From Pyrrhosoma nymphula (lineage: Eukaryota; Arthropoda; Insecta; Odonata; Coenagrionidae): 64,000 bases of DNA. The notes below the pieces were generated by a model. The model ran no database searches, was not told where the DNA came from, and saw only the letters and a program-made list of their open reading frames with translations. Location: contig OY754332.1 of assembly GCA_963573305.1 (NCBI GenBank), positions 142,965,977 through 143,029,976 of the forward strand. The letters run 5' to 3'. The translations under genes and the position numbers were made by a program. Positions 46,856 to 57,624 of this stretch are shown here, in pieces. Each line of letters starts with the position of its first letter. Position 1 is the stretch's first letter.

Positions 46856-48010
46856 AAACTTCCCCATTGGTATGCGCGGCCAGAGTTAATTGTTTGAGAG
46901 TTTTCTTTCAGAACTGCATAATTTTTATTATACTTACAAGCTGTACACACAAAAACAAATTGGCAGGGGGTTCGAATTGGGCCGCCATAGTCACTGCAAG
47001 AAGGAGCAAGACGCGAATAGTTGTATTTTTATTAATATTTATCTTCTCAACTGTCTAGTATCGATTTTGTCGTAGTACTTTCTAAAACAGCTTTATATTG
47101 AACTTATGTCCTAAAAAGGAGTGACCGTAATTTCGTTACAGCAGCAAGCAACGAGCCGGGTACACATACTTCCTCACAACCACCAGAGAAACAACCAGTG
47201 AATATCCAGTGAATATCCAGTGAATATCCATCCAGTGGGCTGCTTTGAGGCAGCTCCACTCCACTGGGACTCAAAAAAGGCAATTGAAGGGTTTGGGCCT
47301 AGAAAACTGGTGACACGAGTGCTATGGGAAATAAGTCGGGACGGCGAACCTAGGTCCCACCAAGTTAGTCCCTCCAAAGAAGCAATTTTCCAACATTAAA
47401 ATTACAAAACTTACAAAATTTACAAAAATGAAGGAAGGAATTCACCGCTAATTTTTCATGGCAATTAACTCCTTTCGTGGGAAAATTAACCGGCTAATGA
47501 ACTTCCTTGTTGTTCCTAGTTTAATGTCCAATGACAACAATAAACATTTTAGACATACAGTCTCACTACGAACTCACGTGGCATTTCCTCCACCGCTTAG
47601 AAAGAAATCCGCGGATGTCTCTGAGTCAAGTACACGATTCATTGCATTGAAATTGTGCGGCGTCAACAGATATCATCCAGGAAACTTCATCCTTAATCCG
47701 TTCATTTAATGAATTCCATATATTATCTCTTCATTTCGCCCACCTGCCTCGTTGAGAAATTTTAACAGAATAAAACTCTGCTCGTGGGAAATGAGGTTGC
47801 TAATTAACTTCCCCATTCGTTTCATATCCAAAAACATTTTCTATAATTTTAGACACACAATTACGTGGCAAACTCAGATGAGAATCATTTTCGAGAACGA
47901 AATCCGCAGATCTAAATTGCTCTGTTGGTTGTATTTTTATTCATATTCATCTTGTTAAATGTCGAGACTATCGATTTTTCGTAGCATTTTCTAACACAAC
48001 TTTATATTAA
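46856..48010 (+). repeat. Diverged interleaved duplication (2-3 copies)
   Basis: The block AACATTTT...TAGACA(T/C)ACA...ACGTGGCA...GAAATCCGC(G/A)GAT occurs at about 47540-47625 and again at about 47832-47915. A second block, GTTGTATTTTTAT followed by TATCGATTTT-CGTAG and TTTATATTGAA or TTTATATTAAA, occurs at about 47020-47105 and 47928-48010. A CTTCCCCATTGG-like start appears at 46859 and 47807. The order suggests tandem copies of one roughly 200- to 300-bp unit, partly deleted. Confidence 0.55.
47190..47238. repeat. 11-bp tandem repeat (CCAGTGAATAT, ~3.5 units)
   Basis: Three full CCAGTGAATAT units followed by CCATCCAGTG. Confidence 0.9.
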
Positions 48011-48529
48011 ATTGGCATATGGTGACGCTATTGGACACCACCGTTACATACAGTCAGTTCAGTGGTATATACGTTCATTTTCTGATTTTTTAAAAATAAT
48101 TTATTATTTTCATCTACTGGTCTACGTTGTAGTTGCCACTGCTGAAACACCAAATTCATTGGTTAACCCCCACCTTGTCAACGCTAAGCCAATTAACTGC
48201 GAGTGAGTAGTATTGAGTTGTAGTGATATTGTTTTCATTTGTTGCAAGGGCATTTCCTCTTTGCATTAACCACCTTGGTGCATTTATTTCGCAATTAATT
48301 ATTTTTTCTCCCTGCATTTGGATTTTTTTCCTGCTTGTGTTTCGCTAACAGCAGCTCTTAATAATATCAGACGATGGAAATCAGAGCAGTTGTTAGATCA
48401 ATTGGCCATAAATTATGTATATATTATTTTAATTATGGAGTAAATACCAAAACTTGACCAAGTCATAATGAGTTGTTGTTTTCGGTTGATGACGACATCA
48501 CCGGTAAATAGCGGGAGCGTGATAACATT

Positions 48530-48830
48530 TCTCCTTTTCCCTCTCGGAGTTAGTCTTGGCGTGATAGAAGGAGCACTGGCTTCCTCTCCCAGTAGCCCGA
48601 GTTCGAAACCAGAGATGTGGGGAGTTTTCAGAGGACTCCCTATTCCCACTCGTGTGCTATGTGCAGAGTTCTTCAACTGCTGTGCTCAATCCGTCGGATG
48701 GGATATAAGACAATGGACTTCTTGACGTCTTTCGCTGCTAGTAGACGAATACTGACGACAGTTTTCTGCCTACTCTCCTTCCATTGCCCAAAATAGCCTA
48801 CCCTTACCAACCTAAACACTTATTTTTACG
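48530..48830 (+). mobile_element. tRNA-derived SINE, near full length
   Basis: Head: TAGTCTTGGCGTGATAGAAG and CCCGAGTTCGAAACCAGAG at A- and B-box positions. Core: CAATCCGTCGGATGGGATAT, CTTCTTGACGTCTTTCGCTG, TTTTCTGCCTACTCTCC. Same head-core order as at 39.2 kb with about 25-35 percent visible divergence. It abuts the 3' end of the large LINE copy. Confidence 0.7.
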
Positions 48831-48839
48831 TAAACATAC

Positions 48840-51300
48840 ACACCCATCACGCCATTTCCTTTCGGGCTAGGCAAACACAAAGAATTTAGTCATTGCTGTT
48901 AGTCCTAGATAACTAGCTGCCTTTTAATAATTTCCTACCATAATGCCCAATCCTTAAAAACCACTTGCACTTCTCTTACACTCATGCATTACCCCAGAGT
49001 CTCTTAAGTCTTAAGAGTCTCTTCTACCAAATTCACCCATGACTTCCGCGGTCTACCTCTTCTTCTCACACCATTCAATCTACCAGCATATAACCGTTTC
49101 GTTATTCGACTTATGGCCAAACCAACGAAGAAGACTTCTTTCGTATATGTCCATTAATGGAGCAACCAACCCACATTCTTTTATTCACCCACTTATTCCT
49201 GACACTTTCCATCCAAATGTTCCCGCAAACACTTCTCAGGTACACCATTCTTACTGTGTTTACCCTACCCTTATGCTTATCCTGACATACCAAGGTTTTG
49301 CTGCCATATAGTAACGCCGGGAGGAGGACACTTTGGTGCACTGCGATTTTCGCTTATCAAGAAAAACAGCCATTCCTAGTTATGCTCCACATACTACCTA
49401 CGACTTTCCTAAGGGCATTTGCACGCCTGATAATCTCTTCATCCATCCTTTTAACTTTCGCAAACATTTCGCTCAGATACATAAAAATCGTCTACTTGCT
49501 CAGTTACTGTTATTTATACTCATCATACAATCATACTTACCACTCTCCCTATCAAAACTACTACTTTGAATGTTGACGCATTTATCATCAAATCCATTCT
49601 CCATTGTTGCTTAATAGAAGTTATCCAGGAGCCCCAGCATTTCCTGCGGGCTCTCAGAGAGCAACACTGCATCATCTGCGTACAATAGAGCTTGCACAAT
49701 TGTATCTCCAACCATTAAACTGATGTTATTCCTGCACACATCTCTCCCACATTCACCCATAAAAATATTGAACACCTATAGTAACATTACACACCCCTGA
49801 TTTACGTCCTGTTTCATTTCAAACCAGTCACTCAAAACCCCATTTACTCTAACACTAACATTACTATTATCATACGTTGCCTTCATTACATTCAATAACT
49901 GCCTATTCACTCCATAATCCTTCAAATCTTCAACAACTTATTTCTATTTACGCTTTCACATGCCTTTCCTAAATCCACAAATGCAAAATATACACTCTTT
50001 CGGACGTCCATACATATCTCTAGCCTTTGCTGAAGTGCGAACAGCTGATCACTACATCCCCTCCAAGACATATACCCCTCACTGTGCCCCTCAGATCCAA
50101 TCAATTGTAATCTTCCTAACTCTCTCGATTAATATTTTACTGAACTCTTTTCCGGGAATACTCAAAAAACTAATTGCTCTATAATTTTACATTCGATCTT
50201 CCCACCCTCCCCTTCGTACAATGAACTATCATCGCATTCTTCCAATCCGTTGGAACAACAGAAGCTTTAAAACATTAATTATACAATTCACACAAGCGAC
50301 TTATGAGTAATTAACGCCTACATTTCAGCATTTAACTGGGTATCCCATCTTCGCCTGCAGCCTTCCCAGTTTTCAAAATTATCACTGCCTTCATTCGCAC
50401 TTATTTCCTAATCCATGCTGACATTCTCACATACTAATTCACAAGGTTCATCCTCATAATCTGTACCATTATTGTATAATTCTTCAAAGTAATTCCTCCA
50501 ACAATCCCTAACGTTGCTTTCATCCCAAACTATCTCGCCACTTTTGTTCTTTATTGCATCCATTCCCCTGCCCTCACCTTGCTGTACCCTTTTTACCCAT
50601 TCCCAAAATAACTCTTTACGCCCTCAGTGTCACTTCAGCTAGCCTCCTCCGCACGCATTCTTTCCTTGCTCTCTTTTACAACAATTCTGCAATCATTCTT
50701 CCCTCTCTGTATTCATCACATGCCTCCTTTCGCTCTCCCTTAGATTTGTCTGCAATCAATCACACCTCTTTATTTTCACTCACTGCAATTTTCAACTCTT
50801 CATTCCAAACATGCGTCGCCTTTCATTTTCCCTACCACTCCTTTTCCACACACACTTTCTACACATTCTACAGTTATTCCTTTCGAACTCATCATTCACT
50901 CTCCTAACCCCGATATACACGTCCCTTTCCCTCAGCTTCGAAGACAGCATATCTTCAAGAATGCATCCATACCGTAGGTACTCTCACCTCACCGTCTAAC
51001 AGCCTCTCCACTTTTACTCTCATTTACGTACGCGCACTTCTCTTCCTTGGTACCCACTTCCTACCCAGATCCACCCTAGAGACCACCAAATAGCGGTTTG
51101 TTCCTCATTCGGCACCCCTCATCACCCTTGCATCTATTACTAATTCTCTCAAACTCTCGTCACTTTTAATGCATAGTCTCATTGACCATTCACCTTTTCT
51201 TATTACGAACATTGTATCTGCACTTTTGAGTTTCCGTCCATATGTATTTGCACAATGTGAACAAATGAAATGCCCCCACCTAAGGCTCGACCGCCTAGAA
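48840..51300 (-). pseudogene. Decayed non-LTR retrotransposon (LINE): EN remnant, RT, C-terminal tail
   Basis: Reading the minus strand from high to low coordinates: near 51190-51060 an endonuclease C-terminal remnant (VIDARVMRGAE, then TNRYLVVSRV); near 50105-49925 an RT segment RGCSDQLFALQQRLEI with VYFAFVDLGKACESVN (the F-x-DL-x-KA-(Y)-DSV block); at 49682-49671 the catalytic YADD box within ALLYADDAVLLSES; near 49340-49115 a post-RT region (LPALLYGSKTLVCQDKHKGR, VYLRSVCG); and near 49075-49034 the ending RRRGRPRKSW. Frames change repeatedly, so it is a pseudogene. The 5' end, including most of the endonuclease, is missing. Active LINEs copy RNA into DNA at a nicked target. Confidence 0.85.
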
Positions 51301-51309
51301 TATATGCAC

Positions 51310-51990
51310 TAGGACTTCATAGATTTTTAATGTGTGAATGATATCTCAACAAGCGACGCCAACCAAGGTTGAATACGGAAAAACAGAGAGATGTCGGGAG
51401 AGGCGGAGCGTGCTCCATCCACAACATATAGGCGTGATGGAGTTGTCTCCGGGGGTGGGGACGCAATGTCCGCCATTCGCCACCCCGAAGCGGTCCACTC
51501 CGATCGCTTGGCTGGAGACCCGTAGCCCCGCGGCGACAAACGCCCGCCCCGGGGGCGACAAAGGGCGCGCCCGGCGACAGCACGTCGATCCCTCCGCGTG
51601 GCTGCACGCATTGCGGCCCCGCGCAGAGCTGTGCGATATCCGTACTTCGATAACGCACGGCGATGCAGCATTCGCAACACACGCGTCATCATCACATCGG
51701 CAGTCGTCAATCCGAAGGCTGATTTGGTGCAGCTCTTCGCTCCAATCACAGAAAACAATTTTTTTCGCACATAAGTCTTCATTTTAGCCCCATTCATGAT
51801 TAACATTTCTATGCACGGTCTTCCTCGATAATTCTTCCCATTGATTCCTTCGAATATTCTTCCAAAGAGGTTGTTCCATTGCAGAATGTGCCCAATAAGT
51901 TTGCTACGTCTACATCGCCTAGTTTTCATCAAACATTTTCCTCTCCATTTATTTACATTACTTCTCCACTGGTAATTCTTTTTAATCATT
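51310..51990 (-). mobile_element. Second LINE 3' end adjoining a GC-rich segment
   Basis: The minus-strand frame starts with RRSKLIGHILQWNNLFGRIF then NGKNYRGRPCIEM, a LINE C-terminal tail like the one at 38.0 kb. It continues to about 51720. From about 51670 to 51390 the composition turns GC- and CpG-rich, and the rest of the 220-codon frame is low-complexity Arg/Ala. The frame is therefore a chimera of a LINE tail and unrelated GC-rich DNA, not one protein. It lies just upstream of, and in the same orientation as, the larger LINE. Confidence 0.6.
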
Positions 51991-51994
51991 TACT

Positions 51995-53635
51995 CATCAT
52001 CGTTTTTTAATAACAACACCATCGCAGTCCCTCAAATCTTTTGTGTTCTAATGCTATCATCATATACTTTCACTGCATAATAAGAGCAAGCTCAACGCGA
52101 TGCATAGCATATCGTATGATGTCGTACACTCATATCATATTTATATCCCGTACTACATAAGGCATATTAAAGTGTATCATAAAATCCACTTTAAAAAATA
52201 AATCTTAAGATCTCATTAATTTTATAGCATAATTGCTCCACACGAACGCCTCAATCAGCGTTGAAATATATCCAGAAAATGTAAAAATATGATACTTTGG
52301 CTAAAGAAGCGGAGCTGAATCCAGTCAAGATTCTAATCTCAAAAACGGCCACCAGAATGTGATCGTTTCAAAGAGGATAGTGGCAGAATAATTATAATCA
52401 TTCTCGAAACAACTTACGGTGGCTTTATTTGCATTCCTATCAATACCGCAGGGATAGCACTGATATGCCCCAACAGAAAATAAGTTATTATGCAAAAAAC
52501 TGTTGAAAAAAATTTCCCCGGTTGTCCCATGTTCTGAAAGCTAAGACGAATATTCCTTCCAAATTTAAAAAATTACAGTATATTTCAGTTTTTCCATCTT
52601 AGCAAGTACGTGTGGCAACCAAAAACTAGCTGAGTTTTTCTTGAAGAGATATTTACTAAGAACTACCAAAAAATTAACCCATTTCTACGCATAATTGCTA
52701 AATTAATAAAGCCATGGCTACAATAAAACCTGCTCCTTTGTACTCTATGTCACCCTAATTCAGTAACTAATGAGCTCAAACCATCTTCTCAATTTGTATT
52801 AAAGTACCAATCTACTTTAAAAATTTAAATTCTACCACCAAAAGTATTTAACATCACCTCTCAAACAATGCAAATATTTTCTGCGTTCGATTAGACACTA
52901 TAGCAGCCTTTACATTTTAATACACATGATACCTACTACATTACACTGGTAGTCTAGTCAGGTCAGCACTACGGAGATGCGGCAGCGACACGGTTTCATT
53001 TGCGCGAACTGGACTTCGTGCAGGTGTTTTCCAACCAAGGGTTTTTTTTCCGTCGAGGGCGCTAACTTCCGCCGCCCTCTACGCTCCTCCCACGCTCCGC
53101 GTTCATATCTTTCCTCCGCATCATTTATTGCACGATTGTATAAATGTATATTGTAAATTATGTGCCATGTTTTGCAAACATGGCTATTAATTTTTTTACA
53201 CGCATTTAACTTTGATGAGGGGTTTAGGGACTAACAGTTAGCGTGCGCTGGTACCTTTAGGTATGAAGGGGCGATTCAAAAACAATTAATAAATAGTTAG
53301 CAGTTGCCCACTCGCGCATCCTGATCTCACGAATAGTTTCGGCTTATGCACAAACTATACACAAGCCGTGGGATTCAAATTCATAGGCGGAAAACTACAA
53401 ACTATTTATTTTTATTCTAAAAGAAGGGACCACCTAGTCTCGATCTCTTCACAAAGAGTACATTCACCTATCTTATATTATAGGTACAGTGCATTCGGTC
53501 ACATTTCACGTATCTCAGACACTCGAAAGCGTTCCCCGGGCTCCCACGACTCTCACTCGAACTAGCACGTGTGTTTTATTTTTTTCTCCGCCCCCTTGAC
53601 AACGAGGCGTCCCGCTGTGGGTGCCGCTCCGTGCA
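51995..53635. other. No gene seen; AT-rich spacer
   Basis: Only short frames. No paired repeat or motif recognised. Confidence 0.4.
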
Positions 53636-53639
53636 CTAA

Positions 53640-53815
53640 GAGGGGGGGGGGGATGGAGGGAGGGAGGGAGGTTTGGGGAGGGGTGAGAGAGGAGGGGATG
53701 CCGTTAGCGGTGGCTGATGGGCAAAAGTGGTCGAAGGGAGGGAGGGGTGAAGCGGGGGGCGGCGGGGGGGGGTCAGAGGGGGGCCTGGGGGAATGGGTTA
53801 AGGGGATGGGCACGT
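53640..53815 (+). other. G-rich strand-skewed block
   Basis: Runs of 4-11 G at close spacing on the plus strand (for example 53641-53651 and 53755-53772). Compatible with G-quadruplexes. The overlapping frames are Gly/Arg- or Pro-rich low complexity. Confidence 0.75.
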
Positions 53816-53989
53816 TGGCGACGCCGAAAACGACGCCGAGCAATCGACGTCTCTCCGTGCGAGTCCGTCAGTATGGCCACCCCGATCCTTGAGCATCCAT
53901 CTAGCAACGCCATTCATTGCGTCAACAACGTGAAATTTGGCTCGTGCTTTGTTTATCCACTGACTCACCCTCGAGAGCAATGAAACCGT

Positions 53990-54165
53990 GAAGAATGTTT
54001 TCCCCGAAAATACAGCATCGCTTGCAGTCGGCAATCCGAAGACTGGCTCACTTCAGCTCTCCACTCCACTCTCCTATCAGCCATTCTCTTTAATTCTTCA
54101 CAAGTCAAAATTTCATCATCCCTTCTTACTAGCGTAGTATACATTCTCCATCACAGGTCCTCCTT
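53990..54165 (-). mobile_element. LINE 3' tail, degenerate
   Basis: The minus strand encodes LKRMADRRVEWRAEVSQSSD, the typical last segment (L-x-x-(M/L)A-x-x-R-x-x-WR-x-x-x-x-QSSD) of insect LINE proteins. The frame upstream is broken. The minus frame at 54263-54451 is Lys/Arg/Glu-rich and might be part of the same element, but I do not recognise it. Confidence 0.55.
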
Positions 54166-54694
54166 CATTCGTCTCACTTCTGCTTCCAATATTGTTTACA
54201 AGAAACTCTCAGATGCCTCAGAATTAGTCCTACACTATCGAGTTTATTTTACTATCGAGTTTTCAATGAGCATGTATTCTCGCCACCTTCGAGTGCCTCT
54301 TCATTGGTGGTTCCCTCCGCCCATTGGCCTTCGCCATTCTTCGACTGCTTTGCATTTCCATTGCTTCCAACTCTCTTTGTTTTGCTGCTGATTTCGTCTC
54401 AAACAACTTTTGTTCAAATGTTTTGCTCAAAAGAAATAACAATGATGTCATAATCCAACTTTTAGCAGCTTTACAATAGCCAAATTCCTCCTTTTAATGT
54501 CAAAACGTCTCGTCAATAGACAACCGTTTCATGTCGTACTCAAAGGAGCAGCAAAATAATAGGTGACGACGTTCTTCAACAATACGAGATATTCAGCGGC
54601 GGTAATTACACCACATGAAAATTGTTGAGTACCTTGGCGGAAATACTCTTCCACTGATCACTTATAAGAAACTAATGTTCTAAGGTGCGGTCTT

Positions 54695-54890
54695 AAAAAG
54701 CCTAGTTTACGTTAGCTGCAAAGCAACGTAGGCTTTACGTTAACATGAAGTTAATTGAGAGTTTGGCTTTTGTATGCAACGCCAGTCTGTCGATTAGTTG
54801 TGAATTTTATCGATGAGTCGACTAGAAAACTTACAAGCATCAATTTTCATACCGAGAAAATATTTAACCAAATATTATAAACCTGGGAAA
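54695..54890. mobile_element. Unclassified dispersed repeat, copy 2 (possible MITE)
   Basis: Second copy of the repeat at 11.74-11.93 kb: GTAGGCTTTACGTTAAC, then CAACGCCAG, then TTTTCATACCGAGAAAATAT and TTAACC, ending TTATAAACCTGGG. The central part is diverged. The end-to-end inverted repeat seen in copy 1 is weaker here. Confidence 0.55.
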
Positions 54891-55264
54891 ACAGGTGGTA
54901 TGAAACATGGTAATTTAATTTTTCTTTAATAGTTACTTCGCAGGGGCAGGCGAGGCCTTGGGTTGATTCTTAATGAAAAAATGCTGTAGATACGAACGAT
55001 GAAAGAAAATCAAGAAACGTTATTGTCAAGAGAATCTTTAGATATAATTAATTCCTAATAAATCAGACAGACTTAATAGTCTGTCTGCAAGTCATGCCTG
55101 TTTAATGAATTCCCGGCTACCTTTAAGCTGTAATTTGGCACAGGTTGTCACCGAAATCGACTGGAAAAAGTAAAACCGTGGAAAACAATTTTAAAGGAGG
55201 TGTGTTTTCCCCGTGTTTGTTAACTTTGAGTCCTGTAAGAAAATAATTGTATTAGGTGCAGGAG

Positions 55265-55645
55265 TTAATTGTTTTGATTCTTTAAATTACTTGCACACAA
55301 GATGAAATTTGAAACTTTCACTATAGGATGATGGAAATATTCTTCTTCTATCGAATAACCCATTTGCGGGTGCGATAAATTACTTCTGGATATGCCTTTT
55401 TGATTCAATTTTCTTTCTGTCCATATTTCCTTCATCCTTTGAGAGTGCCTTTCCTTTTGTTCTTGCGTCCATTTTCTTCCATCCCTCGATTTTTTTCTTT
55501 CCGGAAATTTTGCTGTGTGAATTACTTCTCTAAAAAGAGTTCGGTCATCTATTGTGTCAATCTTTATTCCCAAGTTTTCCATATCTTTTTGAGTTTCAAT
55601 GAACCAAGTAGGTTTGGATTTGTAGCTGTTTAGTAGGTTGAACAT
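55265..55645 (-). pseudogene. LINE-type C-terminal region, longest intact frame of its kind here
   Basis: The 126-codon minus frame reads MENLGIKIDTIDDRTLFREV, then HTAKFPERKKSRDGRKWTQE and QKERHSQRMKEIW. A DLGI ... DR-x-x-(F/W)R-x-x-(I/V) segment followed by a KWT-x-E-(R/Q)K-x-x-HS-x-RMK-x-(Y/I)W ending recurs at the C-terminus of non-LTR retrotransposon proteins in hemimetabolous insects and other arthropods, from my memory of such proteins. The frame is uninterrupted, so this may be a relatively young 5'-truncated insertion. No RT domain is adjacent. The initiator methionine is arbitrary. Confidence 0.5.
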
Positions 55646-55649
55646 CTTC

Positions 55650-57445
55650 TTGGTTAGTCTAGATAGATGGAAATATTATTGTAATTCTTTCATTGAATCT
55701 CTCAATACGCTTCACTTTAACCTAAAAATTGCGCCTTTAGATCCAAAATCGTCCAGTTTTCCACCACGTAAACAATAGAAATTTTAATTTCCTTGGCTTT
55801 AAATGGCAACTTATGCCTTAGGACTTCATGACTTGTAGATCAATATAAGAGTTACAATGAGATTTTAGTTGGAGCACTTTTCACCCCACCTTCACCTTGC
55901 TTGGCTAATGGTTCCTAGATGGTATGTACAATTTGCATATCACATCATATTGATTCTTTTACTCCCGTGCAACGGTTTTCATTTCTCCTTCTTGACGTTA
56001 AATTTCTAAGGGCACCCTCTACCAGTTGTATTATAAAACGACCGAGAAGATAAACGAAAAAATAAATAAAATACCATATTAAGAAAATAAGTTTTTGCCC
56101 ATATTTGGGGTTGACGCTTACTAAATTTCACCATATGGTTTCACCATAAAACGAAAGAAATTCCATGCTCTTCGCTGTCGGGCTACCTAACGAAAATCGT
56201 GTCCAATTCCTAACTACTCCATAAATTCCACATTTTCCACAGCCTAAATTACTACTTTTTTTCAAAAAACTAAACTTGAATTTAAATGCACTTATTGTCA
56301 CTGCATTCGGCTCCTCGAACTGGAAAACGTATTGATTAAAAATATGTTAGTCGATCAATCTGCAACTTTAGTATCTTAATTTTACATCTCAATTTATAAG
56401 TCATATTATCAGCCAAATCATATTGTTTTACTCTGAGTTTTTAAATTTGGCATTATTCTTTGTTTGGACTCATGCAGTTGCAATGGAGCTTCCTTTTAAA
56501 TATAACTGCGTAGTATTGTCCAAATGATTGCATTAAAATACCCATCGTTCAGCAATCAATGATATTTTATGCTCCACCATATGACCTCTTCAACTCCGAG
56601 AGCGAAGCTGTTAAGTATCTCTAACAAAACAGAAATTCCAACGCATATAATCAACAAGTTTCAAGTTCAATATTGGAACGCAATTGCATGCATGGATGAG
56701 TTAACACGAGATTCCCAAGCATACGGTAATTTGAAGAGACAAAGGGCCAGTTTTTAGAGTCTATGACAACCGATTCGGCTTTTAACTACACCTCTCCCGA
56801 AATGGAACGGCGCAAAGCGTTTCAGCGCCTTCTGAGTATCCATTAAAATGCTAATAGTAATGCTTTAGGAAATAGATAATAGTCAAAGGAGACCATCAGA
56901 TCTGTACAACAAAGGTTTTCAGAAAAAGCAAAATGTAACTAGGTTATCCAATTAAGTGGGATGGGAGTCTCTCGAAAAACAAAGAAAGCAAGCAAAGTTA
57001 AGACTTCTAGATAGATAAAGGGGATCCAGTTTCACTGCCGAAACCCATATGCCTATAGACGTCTCTATTTATATCTACCGATGTATGCGATAAAGTGAGA
57101 GAACTATGAAAAAAAAAGGGGGAAAAAGCTAAGATTAATAGATTTTATATATTTCTTTTTCCCTTGCAAAGTTCTTAACCACAATAATACTACGTAAAAG
57201 CCCAATAAAATTAAATGCAACATTAATTCCGATTCATTCAGCACTACCTTCACCCAAAAAAGGGTGGTGTCTCAGCACCCACAATGTCCACATGCCCAAA
57301 TGGTGACTCGAGGGGTGATGCATATGTGGTCGGAGAAGAAGAACGTACACTTAAGTAAAAAAAAAAATCTTGTAAAACGTCAAAAATTAACATTCATTTT
57401 TTAAAACTGATGATCTCAGGCCTGACCTCGTGGAAATTATGAATA
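55650..57445. other. No gene seen; AT-rich spacer
   Basis: No motif or repeat pair recognised. Confidence 0.4.
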
Positions 57446-57448
57446 TCC

Positions 57449-57623
57449 ATGATGAGAAAACCACCTTTGTTAATTCCACAAACTTTCTTACGCTGGCACG
57501 ACGCGCGTTTCACCACACTGTGGCGTACTCATGTGCCACATGAGTACGCCACAGTGTGGTGAAACGCGCGTCGTGCCAGCGTAAGAAAGTTTGTGGAATT
57601 AACAAAGGTGGTTTTCTCATCAT
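57449..57623. repeat. Perfect 87-bp palindrome with hammerhead-like motif
   Basis: Arms 57449-57535 and 57537-57623 are exact reverse complements around a single C at 57536. Each arm holds a degenerate CATGAGTA box, a hairpin GCCAC-AGT-GTGGT, GAA (57561-57563 on plus), the 8-base palindrome ACGCGCGT (57564-57571) and C (57572). The palindrome axis lies just 5' of the box, so the outer stem I strand is missing. The absence of any mismatch indicates recent origin, arm-to-arm conversion or an assembly artefact. Confidence 0.9.
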
Positions 57624-57624
57624 T

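Noticed and set aside
51327..51989. 220-codon minus frame as one protein
   Set aside because: Only its first third is a LINE tail; the rest is Arg/Ala low complexity from a GC-rich segment. A chimera, not a gene.
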